The notes beneath the pieces were generated by a model, which worked only from the letters and a program-made list of their open reading frames with translations, was not told where the DNA came from and ran no database searches. A stretch of DNA of 64,000 nucleotides. Source: Verrucomicrobiota bacterium. GTDB lineage: Bacteria; Verrucomicrobiota; Verrucomicrobiia; Chthoniobacterales; SZAS-18. Positions within the stretch are counted from its first letter, which is position 1. Every line of letters starts with the position of its first letter. A program made the translations under genes and the position numbers. Positions 42,612 to 51,798 of this stretch are shown here, one piece after another. The stretch covers positions 46,004 through 110,003 of the forward strand of contig JAFEGM010000040.1 of NCBI GenBank assembly GCA_018240025.1. Direction: 5' to 3'.

Positions 42612-43385
42612 ATGCCCCCCGTGCGCCCTGTCATTTGTTTCGGCCAGCAGCCGTGCGGCTTCTTCCCGCGGCGCTTCCTGTTCGCCAAGATCGTCACCGC
42701 GCGCCGGCTGCAGGCGGAACTGGGCGGGGAGATCGTTTTCTTCTGCCACGATTCCGACCACGATCCGCGCGAGACGAAGACCATCCTGACCGACCGCCGC
42801 ACCGGGCGCGAGGCGGCGCTGAACTTCGCCTTCTTCCCCGGCCTGGAGAAGGACTACGCGCCGCTGGCGGTCAAACGCATCGCCCCCGGCTGGCAGGAGA
42901 AGACGGCCCGTCAGCTGCCCTGCTTCGTCGGGCCGCAGTCGCTGGCGGCCTTCCGCGGGGTGCAGGCGGACAAGGTGGCCGACTTCTGCCTGGCGATGTA
43001 CGCGGCCCTCGGGCTGCTCGACGGCATCCGCGTGGTGCGCTCGTCCGATCCGGCAGTGCGCCAGGCGGCCCTGGCGGTGGACGACTACTTCGTCGACGTG
43101 CCGCACGAGGGGACCATCGTGCGGGCCCGCTGCACCGACGGCGTGCTGCGTCTGCACAAGGGCGGCGGGGCCTTCGTCGAGCTGCCGCGCTGTGAGTTCG
43201 ACCGCGCGCAGATCAGTCCGACCCGCGACACGCGGCTGCGCTGGATGCAATCGGTCGTGGGCTGTACCCACTACGTCACCGGGGCCGGCGAAATGCAGTA
43301 CCTGCACCGCGAGGAGACGCCCGAGATCGAGTTCGTCCAGCGCGATGCCATTCCCGACTCCGACCGCGCCTATGTCCCCGATTGA
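42612..43385 (+). CDS. BshC-like (bacillithiol cysteine ligase) protein, core-only short form
   Basis: 257 residues. It aligns by eye with the Rossmann core of BshC: VICFGQQPCGFFPRRFLFAK versus the VxGQQxGLxTGPLYT motif, then FFCHDSDHDPRETKTI versus the FWxAGEDHDxDEI motif, VRSSDPAVRQ versus the LLNSGDPGIKK region, and SVVGCTHYVTGAGEMQYL versus the FIAGPGEINYW region. Usual BshC is about 540 residues; this one lacks the N-terminal lead and the entire C-terminal coiled-coil half. BshC adds cysteine to GlcN-malate in bacillithiol synthesis. The stop overlaps the bshA start by 14 bp, which supports a shared pathway. Family call is from memory, so moderate confidence. Confidence 0.7.
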   Translation: MPPVRPVICFGQQPCGFFPRRFLFAKIVTARRLQAELGGEIVFFCHDSDHDPRETKTILTDRRTGREAALNFAFFPGLEKDYAPLAVKRIAPGWQEKTARQLPCFVGPQSLAAFRGVQADKVADFCLAMYAALGLLDGIRVVRSSDPAVRQAALAVDDYFVDVPHEGTIVRARCTDGVLRLHKGGGAFVELPRCEFDRAQISPTRDTRLRWMQSVVGCTHYVTGAGEMQYLHREETPEIEFVQRDAIPDSDRAYVPD

Positions 43386-44508
43386 TCCCGCGCCGCTGCG
43401 CCTGGGCCTGGTCTGTCTGCCGCGCATCGGTGGCAGCGGCATTCTGGCCACCATGCTGGGCGGCGAGCTGGCCCGGCGCGGGCACGAAGTGGTGGTCTTC
43501 AGCCCGGCCGCGCCCTCGCGGTTCGATCCGAGCGTGCCGGGGCTGACCTTCCGCGAGATCGCCACCGGGCCGGGCGGGCGGAGTTTTCCGCCGACCGACT
43601 ACACGGAAGAGCTGGCCGACGCCATCCTGGCCGAAAGCGCGGTGCGGGGCTTCGATGCGCTGCACGCCCACTACGCTTATCCGCACGCCCGGGGCATCGT
43701 CCGCGCCGCCGAGCGTCTGCCGGGGCCGCGGCCGCAGCTCATCACCACCCTGCACGGGTCCGACGTGGCGCGGCTGACCACCGAGCCGCGCCATCGGGCC
43801 GCGCTCGACGCCTGCGACCGCATCACCACGGTCTCGGATTTCCTTCGCCGGGAAATCGAAACCCGCCTGCACGTGGCGGGGCCGATCGACGTCATTCCGA
43901 ACTTCTTCACGCCGACCTATCCGCGCCACACCCGCGACGAAGTCCGGGCCGAGCTCGGGCTGGGCGAGTCGGAATTCCTGGCCGTGCACATGTCGAACGT
44001 CCGCCCGGTGAAACGGATCGACCTCCTGCTTCAGACCCTGGCGCGGACGGGCCCGCACATCCGGCTGCTGCTGATGGCGGGGGGCGATTTCTCACCCTAC
44101 GAGCCGCTGCTGCGCGAGTACGGCGTGGCCGACCGCGTCTTTCTGCGGCGCGACGTGAAGCGGGTGGAAGACTGGCTGGTCGGGGCCGATTGCGGCATCT
44201 ACACGTCCGAGCAGGAGAGCTTCGGGCTGAGCATCCTGGAAACCCAGGTGCATGCCTGTCCCGTGCTGGCCTATCGGGTGGGAGGCATCCCCGACGTCGT
44301 CCCCGATCCGTCGCGGCTCGTGCCCTTCGGCGATGTGGGTGCCATGGCCGCGCAGCTGGAGGAGCTGGCGGCGGATCGCGCGCTGGCCCGGCGCCTCGGC
44401 GAGCGGGCCGAGCGCCACGCGCTTTCGCATTTCACCGCTGACCGGGTGGTGCCGGACTACGTGCGCTGCTACCGTCATCCGACCCGGGTCGTAGCCGTGT
44501 CAGCTTGA
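43372..44508 (+). CDS. bshA: BshA-like glycosyltransferase (GT4; N-acetylglucosaminyl-L-malate synthase)
   Basis: 378 residues from ATG 43372, the usual BshA length. GT4 GT-B fold with BshA-type features: LPRIGGSGILATMLGGELAR at the N-terminus, DALHAHYAYPHA, TTLHGSDVARL, TTVSDFLRREI, NFFTPTYPRH, HMSNVRPVKRID (BshA typically has SNFRPVKR), and the UDP-sugar motif EQESFGLSILETQ (ExxxxGLxxLE). BshA joins UDP-GlcNAc and L-malate, the first step of bacillithiol synthesis. Coupled to the BshC-like gene by overlap. The deacetylase BshB is not in the window. Confidence 0.83.
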   Translation: MSPIDPAPLRLGLVCLPRIGGSGILATMLGGELARRGHEVVVFSPAAPSRFDPSVPGLTFREIATGPGGRSFPPTDYTEELADAILAESAVRGFDALHAHYAYPHARGIVRAAERLPGPRPQLITTLHGSDVARLTTEPRHRAALDACDRITTVSDFLRREIETRLHVAGPIDVIPNFFTPTYPRHTRDEVRAELGLGESEFLAVHMSNVRPVKRIDLLLQTLARTGPHIRLLLMAGGDFSPYEPLLREYGVADRVFLRRDVKRVEDWLVGADCGIYTSEQESFGLSILETQVHACPVLAYRVGGIPDVVPDPSRLVPFGDVGAMAAQLEELAADRALARRLGERAERHALSHFTADRVVPDYVRCYRHPTRVVAVSA

Positions 44509-44559
44509 AATTTCGTGCCACTTCGGCGGACATTCTGCTTTTAGTAGTACCGACCCCTC

Positions 44560-44856
44560 ATGAATCAGTCTTCTCCCTCGGGTTCTGCCCCTTCTCCGTC
44601 CATGTCGGCGGCGGAGGCCGAGGCCGTTTTCCGGGCGCTGGAGCAGGAGCTGGTCGTGCAGCGGGCCCGCCGCGCGGCCGCCGCCAGCCGCGGCGCTTTG
44701 CCGAGTTCGACCAAGTGGCTGTTGCTGATGCTGGCGCTTTTCCTTCTTCTGGGCGTCATTTTGGGCGGCTTCTGGCTGGCGACCTCGCACCTGCGGGCAG
44801 GTGACCTTGGAGTTCCGGCAAAGCAGTCCGTTCCCACCTCCGTACCTAAGAAATAG
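44560..44856 (+). CDS. Small single-pass membrane protein, hypothetical
   Basis: 98 residues. A Ser/Pro/Ala-rich and charged cytoplasmic N-terminus (MSAAEAEAVFRALEQELVVQ) is followed by one membrane helix (about 52-75, WLLLMLALFLLLGVILGGFW) and a short outer tail. No family recognised. It lies between bshA (51-bp gap) and the APH-family kinase gene (2-bp gap), so it is part of the same operon. Confidence 0.7.
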   Translation: MNQSSPSGSAPSPSMSAAEAEAVFRALEQELVVQRARRAAAASRGALPSSTKWLLLMLALFLLLGVILGGFWLATSHLRAGDLGVPAKQSVPTSVPKK

Positions 44857-44858
44857 AG

Positions 44859-45944
44859 ATGTCGGAGGAGATTCTCCATACGCTGCGGATCGACCCCGCC
44901 GATCACAGCAATCCGCGGACTTCGCTGCAGCTCACGCTCTCGCAGCTGCAGAAGCTGGCGGACGATTTCGACCTCGGCCGCATCGTGCAGATGGACCGGC
45001 CGCTCGACACGCAGTGCAACACCACCGACCCGTTCAAGACGGGGCAGGGCACGTTTCTCCTGCGGGCGCGGCACGGCGAGGAATTCAAGGAGCGGGTCGA
45101 ATACCTCCATTACCTGATCGACTACCTTTGCTCCCATGGCTTCCCGACCGCGGCGGTGATCCGTTCCCGGCAGGGCCGTAGCTGGACCACCTGGGGCGAA
45201 CGCATCGTCGAGATCCACCGCTTCGTGCCGCACGATCCGGGCATCCACCGCGACTGGCGCCGCATGCACGCGGCGGCCAGCGCCTTGGGCGATCTGCACC
45301 GCATGCTGGGCAAGGCGGTGATCGGCCGCACGCCCGTGCCGCCGGAGATGCGCAATGACGCCAATCCGCAGCAATGCTGGATGCTGCTGAACGATTCGGA
45401 ATCGACCCTCCTGTCGCAGATCGGCGTCCATCCGCAGGCCGAGGAGGCACTCTCCATCGTGCGCAAGGCGCGCGAGGCGCTCGAGCCGCTGCTGGGCGAC
45501 TACGCTCGGATCATCGGCAATCTGCCGTGGGTCACGGTGCACGGCGACTTCCACTTCTGGAACGTGCTCTACCGGGCCGATCAGATTGCGGCGGTGGTCG
45601 ACTTCGACTTCGTGCAGGAGCGCGAGCGGCTCTTCGACATCGCCTACGCGCTGCAGAGCGTCATTCTCCACCTCCGGCACGTGCACGGTCCGAACCTGCG
45701 CAGCTTCGGCGACCTGGCCTGGAGCAACGCGCGCATCTGGCTCGATTTCTACGACGAAGCCGCCCACCAGCCGCTGAGCGCGGCCGAGCGCGCCTGGCTG
45801 CCGCTGGAGGTGCTGCGCATCTACCTCGTCAGCATCGCCACCAGCACGATGCAGGAGGATCCGGTCGGGACCGTGATGAAGAACGGGCGCGACTTCCCGC
45901 TCTTCCTCTGGGTCAGTCAGCAACGCGACATCTTCGCGGGCTGA
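44859..45944 (+). CDS. APH/choline-kinase-family phosphotransferase
   Basis: 361 residues. The kinase catalytic loop is HGDFHFWN (H228 to N235) with the metal-binding VVDFDFVQERERLFDIAY just after. An N-terminal lobe with YxGxGTFLLRARHGEEFKER-like sequence gives the nucleotide-binding region. The family phosphorylates small molecules: aminoglycosides, homoserine, sugars, hydroxylated amines. The substrate here is unknown. Because the gene is in an operon with bshA and a BshC-like gene, a sugar or thiol-conjugate intermediate is a reasonable guess. It is convergent with the giant PEP-CTERM gene (20-bp gap). Confidence 0.87.
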   Translation: MSEEILHTLRIDPADHSNPRTSLQLTLSQLQKLADDFDLGRIVQMDRPLDTQCNTTDPFKTGQGTFLLRARHGEEFKERVEYLHYLIDYLCSHGFPTAAVIRSRQGRSWTTWGERIVEIHRFVPHDPGIHRDWRRMHAAASALGDLHRMLGKAVIGRTPVPPEMRNDANPQQCWMLLNDSESTLLSQIGVHPQAEEALSIVRKAREALEPLLGDYARIIGNLPWVTVHGDFHFWNVLYRADQIAAVVDFDFVQERERLFDIAYALQSVILHLRHVHGPNLRSFGDLAWSNARIWLDFYDEAAHQPLSAAERAWLPLEVLRIYLVSIATSTMQEDPVGTVMKNGRDFPLFLWVSQQRDIFAG

Positions 45945-45964
45945 TCCGGCTGACGTTTCCGACC

Positions 45965-48900
45965 TTAGGCGCGGACGGCGCGCCGGCGGCGCCAGGCGAG
46001 CAGCACCACGCCGAGCGCGAGCACTCCGGCCAGCACGGTGGCGGGCTCGGGCACCACGATGACCGCGTTGCCGTTGGTCAGCAGCACCTGGGCGGCAAAG
46101 CCGTTGCCGATGGTGTCGGTCACGACCCGCAGGTTGATCTGCACGTCGATAGTCGTGAGCAGATTGAGGTCGCCCAGCGTGATGGCCTGGTCGTTGAAGT
46201 ACGCCAGCGCCGAGGCGGTGTCGGTGAACGTCTGGTCGATGACGAAGCTGCCGCCGCCGTCGAGGCTGACCTGGAAGCCGAGCGAGCTGAAGCCGCCGCC
46301 CTGGGCGATGGGATTGAAGAGCGCGAGCTGCAGATTCTGCTGGCTGGCGATCATGGCCAGATCGACCTGCAGGCTGAGCGAGGCCGTGAAGGCCTGGGAG
46401 CTGCCACTACCGTCGTTGGCGTATTTGCCGCCCAACACGCCCAGCAGGAGGAGATCGCTCGCGCCGGCCTGCACGGCGGCCGCGTTGGCGTTGCCGCCGA
46501 CCGCCGCGGAGACGTTGATCCCGAGCGGCAATGCGCTGCCGTAGGCGGTGGCCTGCTGCGTGCCGGCGTTGGCCGCCGCCAGCGTGGGGCCGCCGACCGT
46601 GGCCGCCGAACCCGCCACCACTGTGCTGCCCACGCCCGCGGTGGCCGTGGAGGTGAGGGACATCGAGGCGCCGGACGTTCCGGAGATCGCCTGGGCCTGC
46701 CCGCGCGCACCGCTGGCGGTGGCGGTGGCCTGGGCGCTGCCCGCCAGGCTGGCGTTGCCGCTGTAGCCGCCGGTCGCCCGGGCGAGCACGTCGACCGTGA
46801 ATCCGCCCAGGCCGCTGGCGGTCGCGACCGCGTTACCGCCGTTACCGGAATTCGCCCCGGAGAGCGCCGGGCCGGCCAGGCCGCCCAGCGCGACTGCGGT
46901 GACCGTGTTCTGGGTGCCGGCGCCGCCGCCGTGGGTCGAGGAGATGCTGGCCACCGCGTTGCCGCCGTTGCCGGAGCGGGCGAAGTCGGAATAGCCGCCA
47001 TCGCCGCCCTCGGCCCGCGCGGTCACGTCGACCGTGGTGGCGGTCGAGCTGAGCGTGAGGGAACTGCTGGCGGCACCACCGTTGGCGCCTGGGGACGTCA
47101 CCGCACCGCCGCCCACTCCTCCAATCGCGACTTGGCCGAGCGTGAGCGACGTCGGGGAAGCGCCGCTGACCCGGTCGGTCAGGCTGACCGAGGCCCCGGC
47201 GGTGGGCGTGCCCAGGAAGCTGTCGCCGCCGCTTCCGCCGGTGATGAAGAGGGCCACCGTCGAACTGCCGGTCAGGTTCACGCCGCTGAGCGTCGGCACG
47301 ACGACCGCGCCGGGGGCTCCCGCGGTGCCGGAATATGCCGGGCCGCCGGTACCGCCCACCAGATTGGCGGCCAGTCCGAGCGTACTGCCGCTGAAGCCGG
47401 TCGGCGCGGTGATCGTGCCGGAGGCCGTGCCGCCCGCCAGGCCGCCCGCATCGGTCCCGCCGCCTGTGCCGCCGATGGCCTCGACCGAGAGCACCAACAC
47501 GTCGGCCGGGCTGGCGGCGACCGACAGATTCGAGGTCGCGTTGCCGGCCGCGCCGCCCGTGCCCTGGGCGCTGTAGCCGCCGGAACCGCCGGTGGCCGAC
47601 TGCAGCAGGACGACCGCGCCGGTGGAGGAGGCGCCGATGGCATTGCTGAGCGTGACCGAGGCACCCGCGCCGGCCTGTCCGGTGACCGAATCGCCGCCAT
47701 TACCCCCGTCGAAGTAGGCGTTGTATTGTACGCTGGCCGCGCCGGCACTGATGCTGGCGCTGCCGGAGGCCGAGCCGCCCTGGCCGGCCGCGCCATCGGC
47801 ATTGCCGCCGTGCCCGCCGCGGGTGTCGGAGAAAATGTTGATGGTGCCCGTGGTGTTGACGTTGATCCCGAGGTTGAGCGACGCATTGCCCCCGTTGCCG
47901 CCCGTGCCCCCGAGGCCGGTGGTTCCGCCGCCGTTGCCGCCGAAGGCCTCGGTGATGAAGCTCAGGTTGGTGCCGCCCGTGTAGCCGCTGACCGTCAGCG
48001 TGCTGGCCGCGAGGCCGCCATTTCCGCCCGCGAGCCCCGCCGCGACGCTGTCGCCGCCGCCGAAGCCGCCGTAGGCCGAAACGAGGCCGCCGAGATCGGT
48101 CGCGGCCGAGAAGACGGTCGGGGTCATGGCCAGATTCGCAGTGGCCGCACCGCCGCTGCCGGCTGCGCCGCCGACCGAGCCACCGCCGGTGCCGCCCGTG
48201 ACGCGCAGATCGACCCCGAGCACGCCCAGACTGGCCGAGGGCTGGAAGTTCGCGCCGCTGGCCACGCTCGCTCCCGCGCCGCCGGTGGCGCCGGCGAGGC
48301 CGTCGCCGCCGTCACCGCCGCGGAGCTGGGAAGAGATGGAAAGCGTGCCTGCACCGGAATTGAGGCCGCTGGAAACGACCAGGCCCGGCGCGCCGCCGTC
48401 GCCGCCGAAGTAGCCCGCGCCGGCGCCCGAGCCGCCGGCGCCGCCGGCCGCACTGGCGGTCAGGTTGACGTTGGCTCCGCTGCCGATGGCGAAAGTCCCC
48501 AAGGCGCTAGCGGTGGCGCTGGCGCCGAGTCCGCCGTCGCCGCCGGGTCCGGCCGTCGAAACGCTGCCGCCGCGACCGCCGGTGGCCTCCGCCTGGAGCA
48601 ACGCGTAGTCGGCGGAGCTGACGGTCAGGTTGGCCGTGAGCGTGGCGGCGGCCGTACCGCCGGCCCCGCCCAGGCTGGCGACCGTGGTCGGACCCGTGTT
48701 GCCGCCCTGCCCGCCGGTGGCGGTGGCGGTGCTGGTGGCCGAACCGATCCCGGTGAGATCCGTACTCGCGCTGGCCGCGCCGCCGAGGCCGCCGGTCGCG
48801 CCGTTGGTGACGGTTCCGCCCTGCCCGCCAATCGCGAAGGCATCGACGCTCAGCAGCCCCGACGTCGTGCGCGTGCCGCTGGCCGAAGCCATCGCCGCGC

Positions 48901-50629
48901 CGCCGGCCCCTCCACTGCCGCCACCCTGCGCCCGCAGGCCGCCGCCGCCGCCGGTGGCGACGCTGGTGAGTACGAGTTCGGTGGCGACCGAATTCGAGAC
49001 GGTCAGGGAAGAAGTGGCCGCGCCGCCCGCCCCGGCCGACCCGGAGGGAGCGCTGGAATTGTCGCTCAGACCCCCGCCAGCCCCGCCGACCGCGCTCTGG
49101 CGCAGACTGAGCGTGCCGGAGGTGTCGCCCGAGACCGCATTCGTCAACGTGATGGAGCGCCCGTCCGCGGCCGCGGTGTTGACCGAGCCGCCGCCGGCCC
49201 CGCCGGCCGCCTGCAGACTGACGAAAACGCTGCCGCCGCCGGTCGACTGCCCGTAGGCCGTGGCGGAGGCGAGCCCGCCCTGACCGGCCACGCCGTTGAC
49301 GGTCGATCCGCCCCGACCGCCCGCGGCGCGGACGAAGAGATCGAGCGAGCCAGCCGTGCTGACGCTGGCGTTGGACGTGCCGCTGCCCCCGGCGCCGGCC
49401 ACGCCATCGGCGCTGTTGCCGCCGCGGGCGGCCAGGCCGCCGGAGATGAGCTGGTCGTTGGCGATGGCGTTCACCAGGGTCGAATTGGCCGACAGCCCGC
49501 TGAGCGAGAGCGAGACGTTGGCCGCGCCGCCCACGCCGCCTGCGCCGGTATCGGCCGCCGCGCCGCCGCTGCCGCCGTTGGCCGTCTGCTGCAACGAAAG
49601 GAAGCCGGTGGTGTTGCCGACCGCGCCGTTGGTCAGCACGGCCAGGCCGCCCGCCCCGCCCGAGGCGCCGGCTTCGCCCGCGCCGCCGGTGCCGCCTGCG
49701 GCGGTCACCTGCACCAGCGTGTCGCGGCCCGAGCCCGAGGTCCCCGAGCCCACCGCGGTGGCTGCGCCGCCGCTGCCGCCGACGTTCCCCGTCCCGCGCG
49801 CCGCGCCGCCCGCCCCGCCCACCGCGCCGAGCGAGATGCTGACTTCGAGGTTCGCCGTGGCGTCCAGCGCGGCCGAGGCCCCGCCGCCGTTGCCGCCATT
49901 GCCGAGGGCTTGGCCGAGCACGCTGCCGCCTTCGCCGCCGAAAGTGGTGCCGTTGAGCCCCAGCGAGGAGCCGGCCGGCAGGGCCGAGGCGATGACGTTG
50001 CTGGTCGCGTTGCCGCCGTGGCCGGCATCCCCGAGCGTGGGCAGCGACGCATTGAGGGAACTGCCGAAGCCGCCGAAGGCGCCGACATCGATGAACGCCT
50101 GCCCGCCCCCGGCGTTGTAGACGAACGTCCCGGTGGCGAGCGCGAAGCCGCCGTTGGCCGCGGCCCCGGCTGCGCCATTGCTGCCGCCCTGCACGCCAGG
50201 TCCGCCCGCGCCGCTGTTGCCGGCGTTGCCGCCGAAAGCCTGCAGCATGTCGAAACTGTTGAAGCCGAAGACACCGTGATTGACCGTCGCCGCGGCCGTC
50301 GCATTTCCCCCGGCCCCGGCCGCGCCGCCCGCCCCGCCGTTGGCCGCGGTCGAGCCGTCGTCCCCGGCCGCCCCGCCCACGCCGCCGCTGCCGCCGTTGC
50401 CGCCCACGGCGCTGGAATTGTTGTTGGCGGTGGCGCTGTTGATCGAGGCGCTCGCCGCCCCTCCGGCCCCGCCGTCGGTGCCGTTGCCGCCAGCGGCCCC
50501 AGGCGCGCCGGGTGCGCCTGCGGTGCCGGCCGCGCCATTGGCGCCGGTCTGCTGGTCATCGTCGGCCAAAGCCGGAGTGGCGAGGGCATGCAGCGTGCAG
50601 GCCGCCGCGAGGAGAGCGAGGAGTTTCAT
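45965..50629 (-). CDS. Giant PEP-CTERM-sorted glycine-rich exported protein
   Basis: 1554 residues from ATG 50629, which gives a signal peptide (MKLLALLAAACTLHALATPA, ending ALA-DDD). About 1350 residues of GGxGG/GAGG-rich repeats follow (GGAGGAAS, ATATGGQGGNTG, GGSGGD), with recurring segments like LSLQQTANGGSGG and VLLQSATGGSGG. A non-repetitive module (VDLAMIASQQNLQLALFNPI ... VIDQTFTDTASALAYFNDQA ... IDVQINLRVV) leads to the tail VVPEPATVLAGVLALGVVLL-AWRRRRAVRA. Composition resembles PE-PGRS or ice-nucleation-like repetitive proteins, probably a parallel beta-solenoid. Paralogue of 25551-27890. Very high G+C and internal repeats make it recombination-prone. Confidence 0.9.
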   Translation of the reverse strand: MKLLALLAAACTLHALATPALADDDQQTGANGAAGTAGAPGAPGAAGGNGTDGGAGGAASASINSATANNNSSAVGGNGGSGGVGGAAGDDGSTAANGGAGGAAGAGGNATAAATVNHGVFGFNSFDMLQAFGGNAGNSGAGGPGVQGGSNGAAGAAANGGFALATGTFVYNAGGGQAFIDVGAFGGFGSSLNASLPTLGDAGHGGNATSNVIASALPAGSSLGLNGTTFGGEGGSVLGQALGNGGNGGGASAALDATANLEVSISLGAVGGAGGAARGTGNVGGSGGAATAVGSGTSGSGRDTLVQVTAAGGTGGAGEAGASGGAGGLAVLTNGAVGNTTGFLSLQQTANGGSGGAAADTGAGGVGGAANVSLSLSGLSANSTLVNAIANDQLISGGLAARGGNSADGVAGAGGSGTSNASVSTAGSLDLFVRAAGGRGGSTVNGVAGQGGLASATAYGQSTGGGSVFVSLQAAGGAGGGSVNTAAADGRSITLTNAVSGDTSGTLSLRQSAVGGAGGGLSDNSSAPSGSAGAGGAATSSLTVSNSVATELVLTSVATGGGGGLRAQGGGSGGAGGAAMASASGTRTTSGLLSVDAFAIGGQGGTVTNGATGGLGGAASASTDLTGIGSATSTATATGGQGGNTGPTTVASLGGAGGTAAATLTANLTVSSADYALLQAEATGGRGGSVSTAGPGGDGGLGASATASALGTFAIGSGANVNLTASAAGGAGGSGAGAGYFGGDGGAPGLVVSSGLNSGAGTLSISSQLRGGDGGDGLAGATGGAGASVASGANFQPSASLGVLGVDLRVTGGTGGGSVGGAAGSGGAATANLAMTPTVFSAATDLGGLVSAYGGFGGGDSVAAGLAGGNGGLAASTLTVSGYTGGTNLSFITEAFGGNGGGTTGLGGTGGNGGNASLNLGINVNTTGTINIFSDTRGGHGGNADGAAGQGGSASGSASISAGAASVQYNAYFDGGNGGDSVTGQAGAGASVTLSNAIGASSTGAVVLLQSATGGSGGYSAQGTGGAAGNATSNLSVAASPADVLVLSVEAIGGTGGGTDAGGLAGGTASGTITAPTGFSGSTLGLAANLVGGTGGPAYSGTAGAPGAVVVPTLSGVNLTGSSTVALFITGGSGGDSFLGTPTAGASVSLTDRVSGASPTSLTLGQVAIGGVGGGAVTSPGANGGAASSSLTLSSTATTVDVTARAEGGDGGYSDFARSGNGGNAVASISSTHGGGAGTQNTVTAVALGGLAGPALSGANSGNGGNAVATASGLGGFTVDVLARATGGYSGNASLAGSAQATATASGARGQAQAISGTSGASMSLTSTATAGVGSTVVAGSAATVGGPTLAAANAGTQQATAYGSALPLGINVSAAVGGNANAAAVQAGASDLLLLGVLGGKYANDGSGSSQAFTASLSLQVDLAMIASQQNLQLALFNPIAQGGGFSSLGFQVSLDGGGSFVIDQTFTDTASALAYFNDQAITLGDLNLLTTIDVQINLRVVTDTIGNGFAAQVLLTNGNAVIVVPEPATVLAGVLALGVVLLAWRRRRAVRA

Positions 50630-50743
50630 ACGCCGGGACAAATGCGAAGAGACGCGGTCCGCTGGGGCCGCGTCGGTGTTGGGAGTCCCGCATCTCACCA
50701 AATACCCCGTGCCCGGGCAAGCCCGCAGACGGCGGGCGCGAGC

Positions 50744-51232
50744 CTAGTCCAATGGCCCCATCCACTTCACGGGCAGCCCGCCGCAAAGGTACCCCCCGGC
50801 CGCACGCACGGAGGTCAATTCCAGCTGCCAGAGCGACGCCTTCTTCACCTCCAGGCGCGCTGGCTGATCGGCCGTCCCGATCAGCATGCCCATCAATCCG
50901 CTCAGGTCCGGTTCGTGCCCCACCAGCAGCAGCGGCTCGTCGCGCCGCAGCATGGTCTTGAGCATGGCCAGGCCTTCTTCCGGCCGCATTCCGCTGCGCA
51001 GGGTGGGCTCGGCCGAAATGCCGAGTCCGAGCTCTGCGGCCACCAGTTCCGCGGTCTGTTTGGTCCGCAGGTAGGGACTGTGCAGGATCAACGTCGGCTT
51101 CCACCCCCGCTCCGCCATGAAGCGCCCGACCCGGCTGGCCTGGGCCCGCCCCTTCTCGGTCAGGGCCCGGGCCGCATCGCTGCTGGCCATGGGTTCGGCG
51201 TCGGCGTGGCGGAGAACGAAGAGCGAGAACAT
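50744..51232 (-). CDS. sixA: Phosphohistidine phosphatase SixA
   Basis: 162 residues. FVLRHADAEP carries the catalytic His (H8) of the RHG phosphatase superfamily; SPYLRTKQTAELVA and LLVGHEPDLSGLMGMLIG supply the other conserved Arg and His. Size fits SixA, which removes phosphate from phosphohistidine in HPt domains or phosphotransferase proteins. In a genome with hybrid kinases this is a plausible brake on phosphorelays, but no physical link to them is seen here. Confidence 0.92.
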   Translation of the reverse strand: MFSLFVLRHADAEPMASSDAARALTEKGRAQASRVGRFMAERGWKPTLILHSPYLRTKQTAELVAAELGLGISAEPTLRSGMRPEEGLAMLKTMLRRDEPLLLVGHEPDLSGLMGMLIGTADQPARLEVKKASLWQLELTSVRAAGGYLCGGLPVKWMGPLD

Positions 51233-51308
51233 GCGGGTTTGGTCGGTGCCCTATCTTCTAACCGCTCACGACCCTAAGGTGTCATGAAGGGGGCAGATTT
51301 CCCCCGCT

Positions 51309-51791
51309 TCAGCCCAATTCTGCCAACACCAGCGCGGCGTGCTGCTCTGGATTGACCTTGCGCAGAATGGCCTTCAGCCGGCCGTCGCCCCCGATGACAA
51401 AGGTCGAGCGCTCGGTGCCCATGTACTTCTTGCCGTACATGTTCTTCTCCACCCAGACGCCGTAGTCCTGCACGATCTTCTGCTCGGTATCGCTGAGGAG
51501 CGGGAAGGGGAGCTGGAACTTGTCGATGAACTTCTGGTGGCTGCCTGCATCGTCCACGCTCACCCCGAAGACCGCCGCCTTGCCGGCGAACTCGCCCCAG
51601 ACATCGCGCAGCCCGCAGGCCTGCTTGGTGCAGCCCGGCGTGTCGTCCTTCGGGTAGAAATACAGCACCACGTTCCGTCCCACGAAGTCGGCCAGCCGGA
51701 CCTGGCGCCCCTCCGCCCCGTATTCGCCGCCCACCGCCAGCGCCGCGAAATCGGGCGCCGCATCCCCCACCGAAAGTGTCGTTTCGCTCAT
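51309..51791 (-). CDS. bcp: Thioredoxin-dependent peroxiredoxin (Bcp/PrxQ)
   Basis: 160 residues from ATG 51791 (MSETTLSVGDAAPDFAALAV). The peroxidatic Cys is C54 in YFYPKDDTPGCTKQACGLRD, and the resolving Cys C59 five residues later is typical of Bcp/PrxQ. RSTFVIGGDGRLKAILRKVN is the family C-terminal part. It reduces hydrogen peroxide and organic peroxides with thioredoxin electrons. Upstream sits the GGCAATA-type inverted element. Confidence 0.96.
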   Translation of the reverse strand: MSETTLSVGDAAPDFAALAVGGEYGAEGRQVRLADFVGRNVVLYFYPKDDTPGCTKQACGLRDVWGEFAGKAAVFGVSVDDAGSHQKFIDKFQLPFPLLSDTEQKIVQDYGVWVEKNMYGKKYMGTERSTFVIGGDGRLKAILRKVNPEQHAALVLAELG

Positions 51792-51798
51792 CGGGAAG

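Noticed and set aside
45374..51277. A very long open frame (nearly 2000 codons) on the plus strand opposite the giant PEP-CTERM gene
   Set aside because: It is the antisense shadow of a G+C-rich, Gly/Ala-repeat gene. It has no start context, no domains, and it runs through the real APH-kinase and SixA genes. The minus-strand frame has a signal peptide and PEP-CTERM tail.
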